Shown one piece after another: positions 1 to 8,629 of a stretch of DNA of 64,000 nucleotides. A program made the position numbers and the translations under genes. Source of the DNA: Pelomonas sp. V22 (GTDB lineage: Bacteria > Pseudomonadota > Gammaproteobacteria > Burkholderiales > Burkholderiaceae_C); contig NZ_JAGIXS010000001.1 in the NCBI RefSeq assembly GCF_030014915.1, positions 496,001 through 560,000 of the forward strand, written 5' to 3'. The first letter of the stretch is position 1; the number at the start of each line of letters is the position of its first letter. Below the pieces are notes generated by a model. It ran no database searches. It was not told the origin of the DNA and worked only from the letters and a program-made list of their open reading frames with translations.

Positions 1-187
1 GGTCACGCAGGGCCTGCACCTGGGCTTCATCGGTGTCGCGCTTGCGGCGCAGCACCAGCATGGCTTCGAGCTTGCGGCCTTCGGGGGCGGCGGCGACCAG
101 GTCGATCGCCACCTGGGTGGCACTGGTGAAGCGGCCGGTGACGAAGTGCAGGACCCTCAGACGTTGTGATATCGATGGAAACTGCAT
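1..187 (-). CDS. Glycosyltransferase, N-terminal part (cut by window edge)
   Basis: Only the first 62 codons are present; the gene runs off the left edge. After the ATG the residues RLRVLHFVTGRF followed by TSATQVAIDLV match the first beta strand and glycine/hydroxyl-rich loop that opens GT-B glycosyltransferases of the GT4 type. It lies 129 bp downstream of the neighbouring glycosyltransferase on the same strand, so the two probably share a transcript for cell-surface glycan or lipopolysaccharide synthesis. No clear Shine-Dalgarno sequence precedes the ATG; the frame stays open upstream, but the conserved beginning supports this start. The donor sugar cannot be judged from this fragment. Confidence 0.7.
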   Translation of the reverse strand, partial: MQFPSISQRLRVLHFVTGRFTSATQVAIDLVAAAPEGRKLEAMLVLRRKRDTDEAQVQALRD

Positions 188-316
188 GGTGGACCGGCAA
201 GCAATGCAAGCGGACGCCAGCTCCCAGCGCTGGGGCTTCAATGGCGTCTCGGACTCCCTGGACGGCACCGAGTATCGCAACGATTCCTGCGCCGCGATCT
301 CGCGATCACCCTGCAA

Positions 317-1345
317 TCAGGGGTCTGTTGCCGCCGCGACAAGGGTCAGTTGTTGCCGGTAGAAGGCCTCGACTGCCTCGGTCGCGCGCTCAATGCGGTA
401 GGGCGTCAGGTCGTAGCTGCGGCGCGCCGGCCGCTCCTCGGCCAGGCCAGCCAGGGCCTGCGCCATGGCCGGCACGTCGGCCACCGGCAGCAAGGGGCGC
501 TGGATGGTGCCGGCCAGCAGTTGCGCGCCCTGCGAGGCCGTGGCCAAGACAGGCAGGCCGGCCGCCATGGCTTCCAGGAAGACCAGGCCAAAGGGCTCGG
601 AATGGGCCGCGCTGACGAAGGCATCGAAAGCGCTGAACCACTGCTGCGGATGGCTGACGAAGCCCGGCATCAGCACCTCGGGCGGCGCCAGACGGCGCAG
701 CCGCTCCCAGTCCCGCCCATGGCCAGCGATCACCAGGCGGCAGCCGGGCGGACGGGCCTGCCCGAAGGCCTCGACCAGCAGGTCCAGCCCTTTGCTGGCC
801 TCCACACGGCCCAGCGCGCCGATCACGAAATCGCTGTCCGCAAAGCCCAGCTCGCGGCGCAGGCGCTGGCGGGCCGCGGGGTCGAAGGGGCCGGCCACGG
901 TCCAGTTGTCGATCTGCGTGCAGTGCGACCGCTGTTCTGCCGGCACATGGGCCATCTGCCAGGGGGCGATGGCGATCAGCGCGTCCAACGAGCGATGCTG
1001 CTGGGGCTTGTAGTCGATGTGCAGCGTGGCCACCCGCAGGCCATGCCCTCGCAGGCCCTGCAAGGCCCGGCAGGCCCAGCTGAGGTGGGCATGGGCCACA
1101 TCGAGCGGCAGCGAGCGCAGGGCCCGTCGTGCCGCCAGGGCCGCCAGAAAGCTCCAGCCGCCGACCAAGATCACGCGCACGCGCGGGTCGAGCCGATGGG
1201 CAATGGCATCGGGCCGCTGCTCGGCGGCGCGCCGGTGAAGAATCATCCAGACCTCGTGCTGCTGCGCCTGGGCATTGGCGAGCTCGACGGCATGCCGTTC
1301 GGAGCCGGCAAAGCGGTGGGTCAGGAGCACGTGGGCAATTTTCAT
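317..1345 (-). CDS. Glycosyltransferase family 4
   Basis: A 342-residue GT-B glycosyltransferase, likely cytosolic or on the inner face of the membrane, that would move a sugar from a nucleotide donor to a surface glycan or lipid A-core acceptor. The N-terminal domain starts MKIAHVLLTHRFAGSERHA. The C-terminal domain has the linker strand FVIGALGRVEASKGLDLLV and the family EX7E-type motif in SEPFGLVFLEAMAAG. Length is normal for GT4. It is divergent from msbA, with about 100 bp between the starts, which fits a role in lipopolysaccharide assembly. The exact sugar is unknown. Confidence 0.85.
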   Translation of the reverse strand: MKIAHVLLTHRFAGSERHAVELANAQAQQHEVWMILHRRAAEQRPDAIAHRLDPRVRVILVGGWSFLAALAARRALRSLPLDVAHAHLSWACRALQGLRGHGLRVATLHIDYKPQQHRSLDALIAIAPWQMAHVPAEQRSHCTQIDNWTVAGPFDPAARQRLRRELGFADSDFVIGALGRVEASKGLDLLVEAFGQARPPGCRLVIAGHGRDWERLRRLAPPEVLMPGFVSHPQQWFSAFDAFVSAAHSEPFGLVFLEAMAAGLPVLATASQGAQLLAGTIQRPLLPVADVPAMAQALAGLAEERPARRSYDLTPYRIERATEAVEAFYRQQLTLVAAATDP

Positions 1346-1448
1346 CGGGGGTGGTCAGACGGGGCCGTCGCAGGCCACGGCGACGCGCACGATACACGAG
1401 AAAACCGCCCCGCCGCCCTCCCGCAGACTGCAGCGACAATCCGCCCCC

Positions 1449-3191
1449 ATGACCGATGCCGCCGCTACCGCGCCCGACCTGAAGACCACCGCCCGCCGGG
1501 TGCTGCGCTATGTGGCCCCGCATCGCATCGGCCTGGCCTGGACCATCCTCGCCTACGTGGGCGCCGCCTGTACCGAGCCGCTGATCCCCGAGCTGCTGAA
1601 GACCGTCTTCGGCAAGGGCTTCCAGGCCTCGTCCTTCTCGGTCTGGTGGGTGCCCGTGGTGCTGATCGGCCTGTTCGCGCTGCGCGGCCTGTTCAGCTTC
1701 CTCGGCCAGTACATGCTGAACCGGACGCTGACCCGCTCGGTGATGGACATGCGCCGCTCGCTGCTGGATGCGCTCCTGAAAGCCGACGCCAGCGCCTACA
1801 CCAGCCTGCAGCCCGGCGCGGCCGTGACCAAGGTGGTGAACGACCCGAACCAGGTGCTGACGCTCTTGAGTGGCACCGTGGTCTCGGTGCTGCGTGACGG
1901 CCTGCCCGCCGTCGCCATGCTCGGCTACCTGCTCTACCTGAACTGGCAGCTGACCCTGCTGTCGATGATCACCACGCCGCTGATGGCCTTCGTGGTCAAG
2001 AAGGTCAACCGGCGCGTGCAGCGGATCGGCGCGCGCAACTACGACGCCCAGCTGGAGCTGGTCAACAAGGTGGATGACATCACCCGCGCCTGGCGCGTGG
2101 TGCGCAGCTTCGACGCGGCCGAGCATGAGCGCGGCCGCTTTGCCGAGCAGGCCCTCAAGGTGCAGCGCAGCGCGCTCAAGGTCTCGGCCACCAATGCCCT
2201 GACCCAGCCGCTGTCGCAGCTGATCGCCAGCATTGGCCTGTCGCTGATCGTGAGCCTCGCGCTCTTGCAGGCGCGCCAGACCAACACCGGCGTCGAGGAG
2301 TTCGCCGCCTTCGTCACCGCCCTGCTCCTGATGACCTCGCGGCTGCGCCACCTGAGCGATCTGGCCCAGCCCATCACCAATGCCCTGGTGATCGCGCGCG
2401 GCTGCTTCAGCCTGCTCGACACGCCGGCCGAACCCGACCGCGGCACGCAAGACCTGACCCTGTCGCGCGGTGAGATCGAGCTGAAGGACGTGCATCTGCA
2501 ATACCCCGGCGCCGAACGCCCCGCGCTGGACGGCCTCAGCCTCGCCTTCAAGCCCGGCCAGACCACCGCCCTGGTCGGTGCCTCGGGCGCCGGCAAGAGC
2601 TCGGTGATCCACCTGCTGCTCGGCTTCGGCCAGCCTGACAGCGGCCAGGTGCTGCTGGACGGCCACGACATCCAGGACCTGAAGCGTGCCGCGCTGCGCC
2701 GCCAGTTCGCCGTGGTCTCGCAGGACATCGTGCTGTTCGACGCCTCGGTGGCCGACAACGTGGCCTACGCCCAGCCGCGCGACCCGGCCCGCCTCGAGCA
2801 GGCCTTGCGCGCCGCCCATCTCTGGGACTTCGTGCAGACCCTGCCGCAGGGCGTCGAGACGCCGGTCGGCGCCAATGGCAGCAAGCTCAGCGGCGGCCAG
2901 CGCCAGCGCCTGGCGATTGCCCGCGCGCTCTACAAGGAGGCACCGATCTGGGTGTTCGACGAGGCCACCTCGGCCCTGGACACCGAGAGCGAGCGCGCCG
3001 TGCAGCAGGCGCTGGAACTGTGGCAGGGCAAGAAGACCCTGATCCTGATCGCCCACCGGCTCTCCACCGTGCGCGCGGCCGACTGCATCCATGTGATGGC
3101 CAACGGCCGGCTGCTGGAATCGGGCTCGCATGCCGAGCTGCTCGCCACTGACGGTGCTTACGCGGCCATGGTGCGGGCGCAGCACGACTGA
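1449..3191 (+). CDS. msbA: Lipid A export ATP-binding/permease protein MsbA
   Basis: A 580-residue ABC half-transporter that as a homodimer flips lipid A-core across the inner membrane. The N-terminal half carries six predicted membrane helices and the C-terminal half the ATPase: Walker A GASGAGKSS at residues 377-385, signature LSGGQRQRL, Walker B VFDEATSALD and switch histidine in IAHRLST. Length matches MsbA (about 580 residues). The frame is open further upstream, but the ATG giving MTDAAATAPDLKTTARRV is preferred because upstream residues lack conservation and would overlap the divergent glycosyltransferase. A general multidrug exporter is possible, but the glycosyltransferase neighbours favour MsbA. 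Confidence 0.85.
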   Translation: MTDAAATAPDLKTTARRVLRYVAPHRIGLAWTILAYVGAACTEPLIPELLKTVFGKGFQASSFSVWWVPVVLIGLFALRGLFSFLGQYMLNRTLTRSVMDMRRSLLDALLKADASAYTSLQPGAAVTKVVNDPNQVLTLLSGTVVSVLRDGLPAVAMLGYLLYLNWQLTLLSMITTPLMAFVVKKVNRRVQRIGARNYDAQLELVNKVDDITRAWRVVRSFDAAEHERGRFAEQALKVQRSALKVSATNALTQPLSQLIASIGLSLIVSLALLQARQTNTGVEEFAAFVTALLLMTSRLRHLSDLAQPITNALVIARGCFSLLDTPAEPDRGTQDLTLSRGEIELKDVHLQYPGAERPALDGLSLAFKPGQTTALVGASGAGKSSVIHLLLGFGQPDSGQVLLDGHDIQDLKRAALRRQFAVVSQDIVLFDASVADNVAYAQPRDPARLEQALRAAHLWDFVQTLPQGVETPVGANGSKLSGGQRQRLAIARALYKEAPIWVFDEATSALDTESERAVQQALELWQGKKTLILIAHRLSTVRAADCIHVMANGRLLESGSHAELLATDGAYAAMVRAQHD

Positions 3192-3199
3192 GAGTGCTG

Positions 3200-3472
3200 A
3201 TGCGGCGGCGCCTCTTGCTCTTGCTGGCCTCGCTGCCGCTGCTGGCCAGCGCCGCCAAGCCGCTTGAACTCAACCAGGCCACGCAGGCCCAGCTCGAGTC
3301 TCTCGCCGGCGTGGGCCCCGACCTCGCCGAGCGCCTGCTGAAAGCCCGCGACGCCAGGCCCTTCGAGAGCTGGGCCGACCTGCGCCGCCGCGTGACGGGC
3401 GTCGGCCCCAAACTCGCTGCCAAGCTGTCTGACCAGGGCCTGCGCGTGCAGGGCCAGCCTTACAAGCCCTGA
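3200..3472 (+). CDS. ComEA-like helix-hairpin-helix protein
   Basis: A 90-residue exported protein. A basic, leucine-rich signal peptide (MRRRLLLLLASLPLLASA) is followed by one helix-hairpin-helix DNA-binding unit: LNQATQAQLESLAGVGPDLAE, then WADLRRRVTGVGPKLAAKL. The two GVGP turns are the hairpins that grip the DNA backbone. The family is the periplasmic DNA receptor ComEA, although many short members are of unknown role. It begins 8 bp after msbA stops, so it is probably cotranscribed. A GTG two codons earlier is an alternative start; the ATG puts the arginines at the head of the signal peptide. No other competence gene is in the window. Confidence 0.8.
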   Translation: MRRRLLLLLASLPLLASAAKPLELNQATQAQLESLAGVGPDLAERLLKARDARPFESWADLRRRVTGVGPKLAAKLSDQGLRVQGQPYKP

Positions 3473-3484
3473 AGCCAGGGCCGT

Positions 3485-4864
3485 TCAGCGCCCGCCTTCC
3501 ACCTCGGCCACGCGCGCCTGCGCAAAACCGGCACTGCGGCGGCGCTGCTGGCGCGGGTCGAACGGCGGCGGCTCGCCGGTCCAGCCGAAGAAAGCCTGCA
3601 CCTCGCTGCGGCGGGCCAGGGTGTCGGTGAAGCCGAGCGTGATCAGCTCTTCGGTGAAGTCAGGCTCGAACAAAAGATAGCTGGTCAGGGCCGAGCCATG
3701 GGCCGCCGGACCCTCGCCCGACACGCCCACGCTGCGCAGCAGGCCGCGCATGGTGGCGGGCAGGGCCGCCTGGTGCTTGCCGGCCATGTCGTCGATGCGG
3801 CGGCTGGGCGCGATCACCATCACCTCGACCGGGCGCAGCGCCGTCGAGCGGCGCGCCTCCGGCGGCAGCAGGGACAGCGTGTTGTTGATGCGTTGCATGC
3901 GCTCGATGTCGACGGCCAGCGCATCCAGAAAAATGTTGGACAGCGCATGGCCGGCGATCTGGGCCATGCTCGGGTGGGCCTCGGCCTGCGGCGTCGCCGC
4001 GCGCCGGCCCGGTGGCTCGTGCATGCGGCCGGCGCCGATCACGAGGATGCGCTCGGCACCGAGGTGGATGGCCGGCGAGATCGGCGCGCTCTGGCGCATC
4101 GAACCATCGCCAAACCACTCGGGCTGGCCTTCCAGGTCGAGCTGCTCGGCCGGGAAGATGAAGGGAATGGCCGACGAGGCCAACAAGTGCTCGATGGTCA
4201 GGCGCGCACGCACCGCCAGGCGCTGCGAGCGCAGCCAGGGCTGGATCTCCTTGAGCGTCTGGTAGAAGGTGACGTGCTGGCCCGAGCTGTAGCTGGAGCC
4301 ACTGATGGCCAGCGCCTGCATGTGGCCGGCTTCCAGCATCTCGTCGAGCCGCTCCAGCCTCACCCAGCGGCGCAGCAGCTCACCGAGCGGCTCGTTGTCC
4401 AGCAGGCTCTTGGGCCGGCTGCGCTTCCAGCGCGCCAGCGCCCAGCCGAGGCTCATCATCGTGATCCAGCGTGCGCCGGTGCGTATCACGCCAAAGGAAT
4501 CGGCACGGTAGACCTGGTCGACGTGGATGTTCTGCCAGATGTAGACCAGGCCATCGACGGCGGCATCGAAGTCGTCCGCCTGGCAAGCCAGTGTGGCCGC
4601 ATTGATGGCGCCGGCCGAGGTGCCGGTGATGATGGGAAAGGGGTTACCACCTATCACGCCAGCATCGCGGCGCAGCTGCGCGAGGGCCTGCAGCACGCCG
4701 ACCTGGTAGGCCGCGCGCGCGCCGCCGCCGGTCAGCACGAGGCCGGTGCTGGGTCGATCGGCGCTGTTCAGGTCGGACATGGAGGCGGCAGCATTCTCTT
4801 GGCGGCCATCATCGCCCAGAATCCCGGCGCCCGGGAGCGGGCTCGCCCCGGGCTGCGTCGTCAT
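3485..4864 (-). CDS. Patatin-like phospholipase
   Basis: A 459-residue serine acyl hydrolase. The oxyanion loop TGGGARAAYQVGVL lies at about residues 45-58, the nucleophile elbow GTSAG has its serine at residue 83, and the dyad aspartate is in WFGDGSMRQSAPISPAI. There is no signal peptide, so it is probably cytosolic or membrane-peripheral and acts on phospholipid or lysophospholipid acyl esters. It starts only 7 bp after dnaE stops, which suggests cotranscription and translational coupling. An in-frame ATG 28 codons later (at 4780) is an alternative start nearer the conserved core. The final 60 residues are poorly conserved. Confidence 0.87.
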   Translation of the reverse strand: MTTQPGASPLPGAGILGDDGRQENAAASMSDLNSADRPSTGLVLTGGGARAAYQVGVLQALAQLRRDAGVIGGNPFPIITGTSAGAINAATLACQADDFDAAVDGLVYIWQNIHVDQVYRADSFGVIRTGARWITMMSLGWALARWKRSRPKSLLDNEPLGELLRRWVRLERLDEMLEAGHMQALAISGSSYSSGQHVTFYQTLKEIQPWLRSQRLAVRARLTIEHLLASSAIPFIFPAEQLDLEGQPEWFGDGSMRQSAPISPAIHLGAERILVIGAGRMHEPPGRRAATPQAEAHPSMAQIAGHALSNIFLDALAVDIERMQRINNTLSLLPPEARRSTALRPVEVMVIAPSRRIDDMAGKHQAALPATMRGLLRSVGVSGEGPAAHGSALTSYLLFEPDFTEELITLGFTDTLARRSEVQAFFGWTGEPPPFDPRQQRRRSAGFAQARVAEVEGGR

Positions 4865-4871
4865 TGCAACG

Positions 4872-7800
4872 TCACTCGTAGACGATCTGCGCCTCGCCGA
4901 GCTTCTTCAGCGCCTCGTCGCAAGGCCAGAACTTGGCGGCCTCGCCGAGGTCCAGCTCGGCCACGGCGCCGGGCCGGCGGATCGAGAGGCGCAGCGGCAG
5001 GCCCTGCACCAGGCGGCCCTGCTCGGTTTCAGTGGCGCGCGCCGGCCAGGTCTTCAGCACTTCATCGAGCACCGGCATGGCCGAGCTCGGCGGCACACGC
5101 AGGAACTTGCCGAACTTGGCGCGGGCGGCGGCCAGGTCCCAGATCGCAGTGACATTCATGCGCAGCCCGCCCGAGAAGCGGTCGTTCTGCACCTTGCCCT
5201 GCACGATCAGGAGCTCGTCCTCGCAGAGCAGCTCCTTGTTGGCGTTCAGCAGCTCTTCGTTGGCCACGGCCTCGATGGCATCGCTCTTGTCGTCGAGCTT
5301 GAAGATGCCGACGCGGCCGCGATTGCCGTTGATGATGCGCAGGTCGCTGACGATGCCGGCCACCATGACGGGCTCGCGGCTGTCCTGCAGGTCGGCCACT
5401 TGGCGGCGCACCATGCGGCGCACCTCCTCGCCGCTCTGGTCGAACAGATGGCCGCTCAGGTAGAAGCCGATGGCGGTCTTCTCCAGCGAGAGCCGCTCCT
5501 TGATGCTCCAGGGCGCGGCCTCCACCAGCGGCGGCTCGGCCACCGAGGAGCCATGGGTGTCGTCGAAGTCGAACAGGCCGCCCTGGTCGGCATTGGCCGT
5601 CAGGTTGTCGGCATAGGTGTAGCCCAGGGCCACGCTGGCCAAGAGGCGTGAGCGCTCGGGTTCGATGCTGTCAAAGGCACCGGCCTTGATCAGGGCCTCG
5701 ACCACGCGCTTGTTGACCGCCTTGCGGTCCACCCGGGCGCAGAAGTCGAAGAAGCTCTTGAAGGGGCCGCCCTCGTTGCGGGCTGCGACGATGGCATGGA
5801 TAGCGCCGACGCCGGTGCCCTTGATCGCGCTGAGGCTGTAGTTGATCTTCTTCGGCCCCAGCGGCTCGAAACGGTGCACGCCCAGGTTGACATTGGGCGG
5901 CTCGAACTCGATGCCGAACAGCTTGGCATCGTTCAGCAGCACCTTGAGCTTGTCGGTGTCGTCCGATTCGATGGTCATGTTGGCCGCGTAGAACTCGGCC
6001 GCGTAGTGCGTCTTCAACCAGGCCGTGTGATACGACAGCAGCGCATAGGCAGCCGCGTGCGACTTGTTGAAGCCATAGCCCGCGAACTTCTCCATCAGGT
6101 CGAAGACCTCGTCCGCCTTGGCCTGGTCCAGCCCCTTCTCGGCCGCGCCCTTGCGGAACAGCTCGCGGTGGGCCGCCATTTCCTCGGCCTTCTTCTTGCC
6201 CATGGCACGGCGCAGCATGTCGGCGCCACCGAGGCTGTAGCCGCCCAGCACCTGGGCAGCCTGCATCACCTGCTCCTGGTAGACGAAGACGCCATAGGTC
6301 TCCTCCAGCACCTGGCCCAGCAGCGGATGCGGGTACTCGATCGCTTCCTTGCCGTGCTTGCGCGCCACGAAGGACGGGATCAGGTCCATAGGCCCCGGCC
6401 GGTACAGCGACACCAGCGCGATCAGGTCCTCGAAGCGCGAGGGCTTGGCGTCCTTCAAGAGCCGCTGCATGCCGGGCGATTCAAACTGGAACACGCTCTC
6501 CGAGTAGCCCTTGCCGAACAGGTCGAACACCTTCTTGTCGGCCAGCGGCACCTTGGCCCAGTCGAAGTCCTTCTGGTCCGGATGCCGCGCAACGATGAAG
6601 TTCTTGGCCAGCTCCAGAATGGTCAGCGTGGCCAGGCCCAGAAAGTCGAACTTGACGAGGCCGATGGCCTCCACGTCGTCCTTGTCGTACTGGCTCACCG
6701 CGCTGGTGGAACCAGGCTGCTGGTACTGCGGGCAGAAGTCGGTGATCTTGCCGGGCGCGATCAGCACGCCGCCGGCGTGCATGCCGATGGAACGCACCGT
6801 GCCTTCCACGCGGGCCGCCATCTCCAGCAGGCCGGCGACCTCTTCGTCCTGCTGCTCACGCTCCTCGATCTCGGGCGACTCATGGCGGGCATAGACCATC
6901 TTGGCCTTGGCCGGGTCGAAATCGGGCGGCAGCTTAGCGAGCGTCACCGTCTTGCCGGGCGGGGCCGGCACCAGCTTGGCGATGGAATCGACATGGCCGA
7001 AGCCCATGCCCAGCACGCGGCCGATGTCGCGCAGCGCGCCCTTGGCGGCCATGGTGCCGAAGGTGGCGATCTGGCTGACGGCAGAACGGCCGTACTTGTC
7101 CTTGACATAGTCAATGACGCGGTCGCGGTTGCCCTGGCAGAAGTCGATGTCGAAGTCGGGCATGGACACCCGCTCCGGATTCAGGAAGCGCTCGAACAGC
7201 AGGTTGTACTGCAGGGGGTCCAGGTCGGTGATCAGGAGCACATAGGCGACCAACGAGCCTGCACCCGAGCCCCGGCCCGGGCCCACCGGGCAGCCGTTCT
7301 CCTTGGCCCACTTGATGAAGTCGCCCACGATCAGGAAGTAGCCGGGGAAGCCCATCTTGATGATGGTGGCCAGCTCGAACTCCAGCCGCTCCACATAACG
7401 CGGCCGCTCGGCCTCGCGCTTGGCTTCATCGGGGAAGAGCTGCTGCAGGCGGAACTCCAGGCCCTCGAACGAGAGCTGGCGGAAGTACTCGTCCATCGGC
7501 ATGCGCGAACCGTCGGCCAGGATGGGCGTGGGGAAGTCGGGCAGCTGCGGTTTGCCCAGCACCAGCGAAAGGCTGCAGCGCTTGGCGATCTCCACCGTGT
7601 TGGCAATGGCCGAGGGAATGTCGGCGAACAGCTTTTCCATGTCCGCCTGCGGACGGAAGAACTGGCCGGCGTTGAAGCGCTTGATGCGCTTGGGGTTGGC
7701 CAGGGTCTCGCCCTCGGCCACGCAGACGCGCGCCTCATGCGCCTCGAAGTCGTCCTCGGTCAGGAACTGCACCGGGTGCGTGGCCACCACCGGCAGCCGC

Positions 7801-8366
7801 AGCTCCGCCGCCAGCGGCACCGAGGCCGCCACCAGGCTTTCCTGGCCCGGCAGGCCGGCGCGCTGCAGCTCGATGTAGAAGCGGTTCGGGAAGATGCCGG
7901 CCAGGCGCTTGGCGGCCTCTCGGGCCTTGGCCCGGTCACCGTTGGTGAGCGCCACACCGACGGCGCCGTGCTGGGCGCCGGAGAGGCAGATCAAGCCTTC
8001 GTTCAGCTCTTCCAGCCATTCGAGCTTCAGGCAGGCCTGGTTGCGGATGACGTTCTGAATCCAGGCGCGCGACAGCAGCTCGCTGATGTTCAGGTAGCCC
8101 TGCTTGTTCTGCACCAGCAGCAGGAGCCGGGTCGGTGATTTGTCAGTGCCCTCGGGCTCCAGCCAGCAGTCCACGCCGAGGATGGGCTTGACGCCCTTCT
8201 TGCGGCAGGCGTTGTAGAACTTGATGCCGCCGAACAGATTGGCCAGGTCGGTGATGGCCAGGGCGACCTGCCCGTCCTTGGCCGCCGCCGCAGCGGCATC
8301 GTCGACTCTCAGGGTGCCGTCGACGACGGAAAACTCGGTATGGGTACGCAGGTGAACAAAAGCCAT
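4872..8366 (-). CDS. dnaE: DNA polymerase III alpha subunit
   Basis: Catalytic subunit of the replicative DNA polymerase, 1164 residues, about the length of Escherichia coli DnaE. The N-terminal PHP domain opens FVHLRTHTEFSVVDGTLRV. The palm motif PDFDIDF carries the catalytic aspartates 404 and 406. Glycine-rich motifs such as PVGPGRGSGAGSLVAY, the tandem helix-hairpin-helix region and a C-terminal OB-fold with VMVAGIVSDLR follow. The ATG is chosen because conserved sequence starts at once; the frame extends upstream only into a duplicated copy of the same start. A -10-like TACAAT lies 5 bp before the ATG, so the mRNA may be leaderless. The patatin gene follows directly. Confidence 0.97.
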   Translation of the reverse strand: MAFVHLRTHTEFSVVDGTLRVDDAAAAAAKDGQVALAITDLANLFGGIKFYNACRKKGVKPILGVDCWLEPEGTDKSPTRLLLLVQNKQGYLNISELLSRAWIQNVIRNQACLKLEWLEELNEGLICLSGAQHGAVGVALTNGDRAKAREAAKRLAGIFPNRFYIELQRAGLPGQESLVAASVPLAAELRLPVVATHPVQFLTEDDFEAHEARVCVAEGETLANPKRIKRFNAGQFFRPQADMEKLFADIPSAIANTVEIAKRCSLSLVLGKPQLPDFPTPILADGSRMPMDEYFRQLSFEGLEFRLQQLFPDEAKREAERPRYVERLEFELATIIKMGFPGYFLIVGDFIKWAKENGCPVGPGRGSGAGSLVAYVLLITDLDPLQYNLLFERFLNPERVSMPDFDIDFCQGNRDRVIDYVKDKYGRSAVSQIATFGTMAAKGALRDIGRVLGMGFGHVDSIAKLVPAPPGKTVTLAKLPPDFDPAKAKMVYARHESPEIEEREQQDEEVAGLLEMAARVEGTVRSIGMHAGGVLIAPGKITDFCPQYQQPGSTSAVSQYDKDDVEAIGLVKFDFLGLATLTILELAKNFIVARHPDQKDFDWAKVPLADKKVFDLFGKGYSESVFQFESPGMQRLLKDAKPSRFEDLIALVSLYRPGPMDLIPSFVARKHGKEAIEYPHPLLGQVLEETYGVFVYQEQVMQAAQVLGGYSLGGADMLRRAMGKKKAEEMAAHRELFRKGAAEKGLDQAKADEVFDLMEKFAGYGFNKSHAAAYALLSYHTAWLKTHYAAEFYAANMTIESDDTDKLKVLLNDAKLFGIEFEPPNVNLGVHRFEPLGPKKINYSLSAIKGTGVGAIHAIVAARNEGGPFKSFFDFCARVDRKAVNKRVVEALIKAGAFDSIEPERSRLLASVALGYTYADNLTANADQGGLFDFDDTHGSSVAEPPLVEAAPWSIKERLSLEKTAIGFYLSGHLFDQSGEEVRRMVRRQVADLQDSREPVMVAGIVSDLRIINGNRGRVGIFKLDDKSDAIEAVANEELLNANKELLCEDELLIVQGKVQNDRFSGGLRMNVTAIWDLAAARAKFGKFLRVPPSSAMPVLDEVLKTWPARATETEQGRLVQGLPLRLSIRRPGAVAELDLGEAAKFWPCDEALKKLGEAQIVYE

Positions 8367-8393
8367 GCGCGATTGTAGGGAGCCCGCACAAGG

Positions 8394-8412
8394 CTTTGAC
8401 CTGAGGTCAAAG
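8394..8412. repeat. 19-bp perfect palindrome upstream of dnaE
   Basis: The arms CTTTGACCT and AGGTCAAAG flank one central base. Next to it, at about 8421-8436, ATCGCC-GCGA-GGCGAT forms a six-pair hairpin with a GNRA-type loop. Both lie between the two dnaE start copies. They could be an operator or an RNA structure in a longer dnaE leader. Confidence 0.5.
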
Positions 8413-8466
8413 GCATGGCGAATCGCCGCGAGGCGATGCATGGCTTTGCAGGTAGGCAAAAGCCAT
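8407..8466 (-). CDS. Possible 19-codon upstream ORF of dnaE
   Basis: The upstream copy of the dnaE start repeat gives MAFAYLQSHASPRGDSPCL and a stop. The first residues copy dnaE (MAF) and then diverge. A -10-like TACAAT sits 5 bp before its ATG, as at dnaE itself. It stops 41 bp before the dnaE ATG. No Shine-Dalgarno sequence is visible. It may be a leader peptide, or just a by-product of the duplication; translation is unproven. Confidence 0.25.
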   Translation of the reverse strand: MAFAYLQSHASPRGDSPCL

Positions 8467-8629
8467 GCGCGATTGTAAATAGCGGGGTCGGCCGTCTCGC
8501 CGAACGCCAATCGCACAGGCTACGCACGAACCCGTAGTGCGGTCCGGGCGAGCTTCGCGCACGCTATGCTGACGCCCACCAAGATTCCAACCGTCAGCAG
8601 CCCCTGCTGACCGCCCGATTGAACGCCCG

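Larger units (their letters stand above)
8348..8477 (-). repeat. Partial duplication of the dnaE start region
   Basis: Two 30-bp direct copies lie exactly 100 bp apart, at 8348-8377 and 8448-8477, with 27 of 30 bases identical and 21 identical in a row. Each copy contains a TACAAT hexamer, a 5-bp gap and ATG GCT TTT, the first codons of dnaE. The upstream copy opens a short reading frame that stops before dnaE. Between the copies are a 19-bp palindrome and a small hairpin. The arrangement looks like a local duplication kept as an upstream decoy or leader, or a recent rearrangement. Confidence 0.8.

Noticed and set aside
390-3185. Very long antisense open frame (over 900 codons) opposite msbA
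   Set aside because: It is a by-product of GC-rich codon use; msbA on the other strand has all family motifs, while this frame gives low-complexity sequence with no family.
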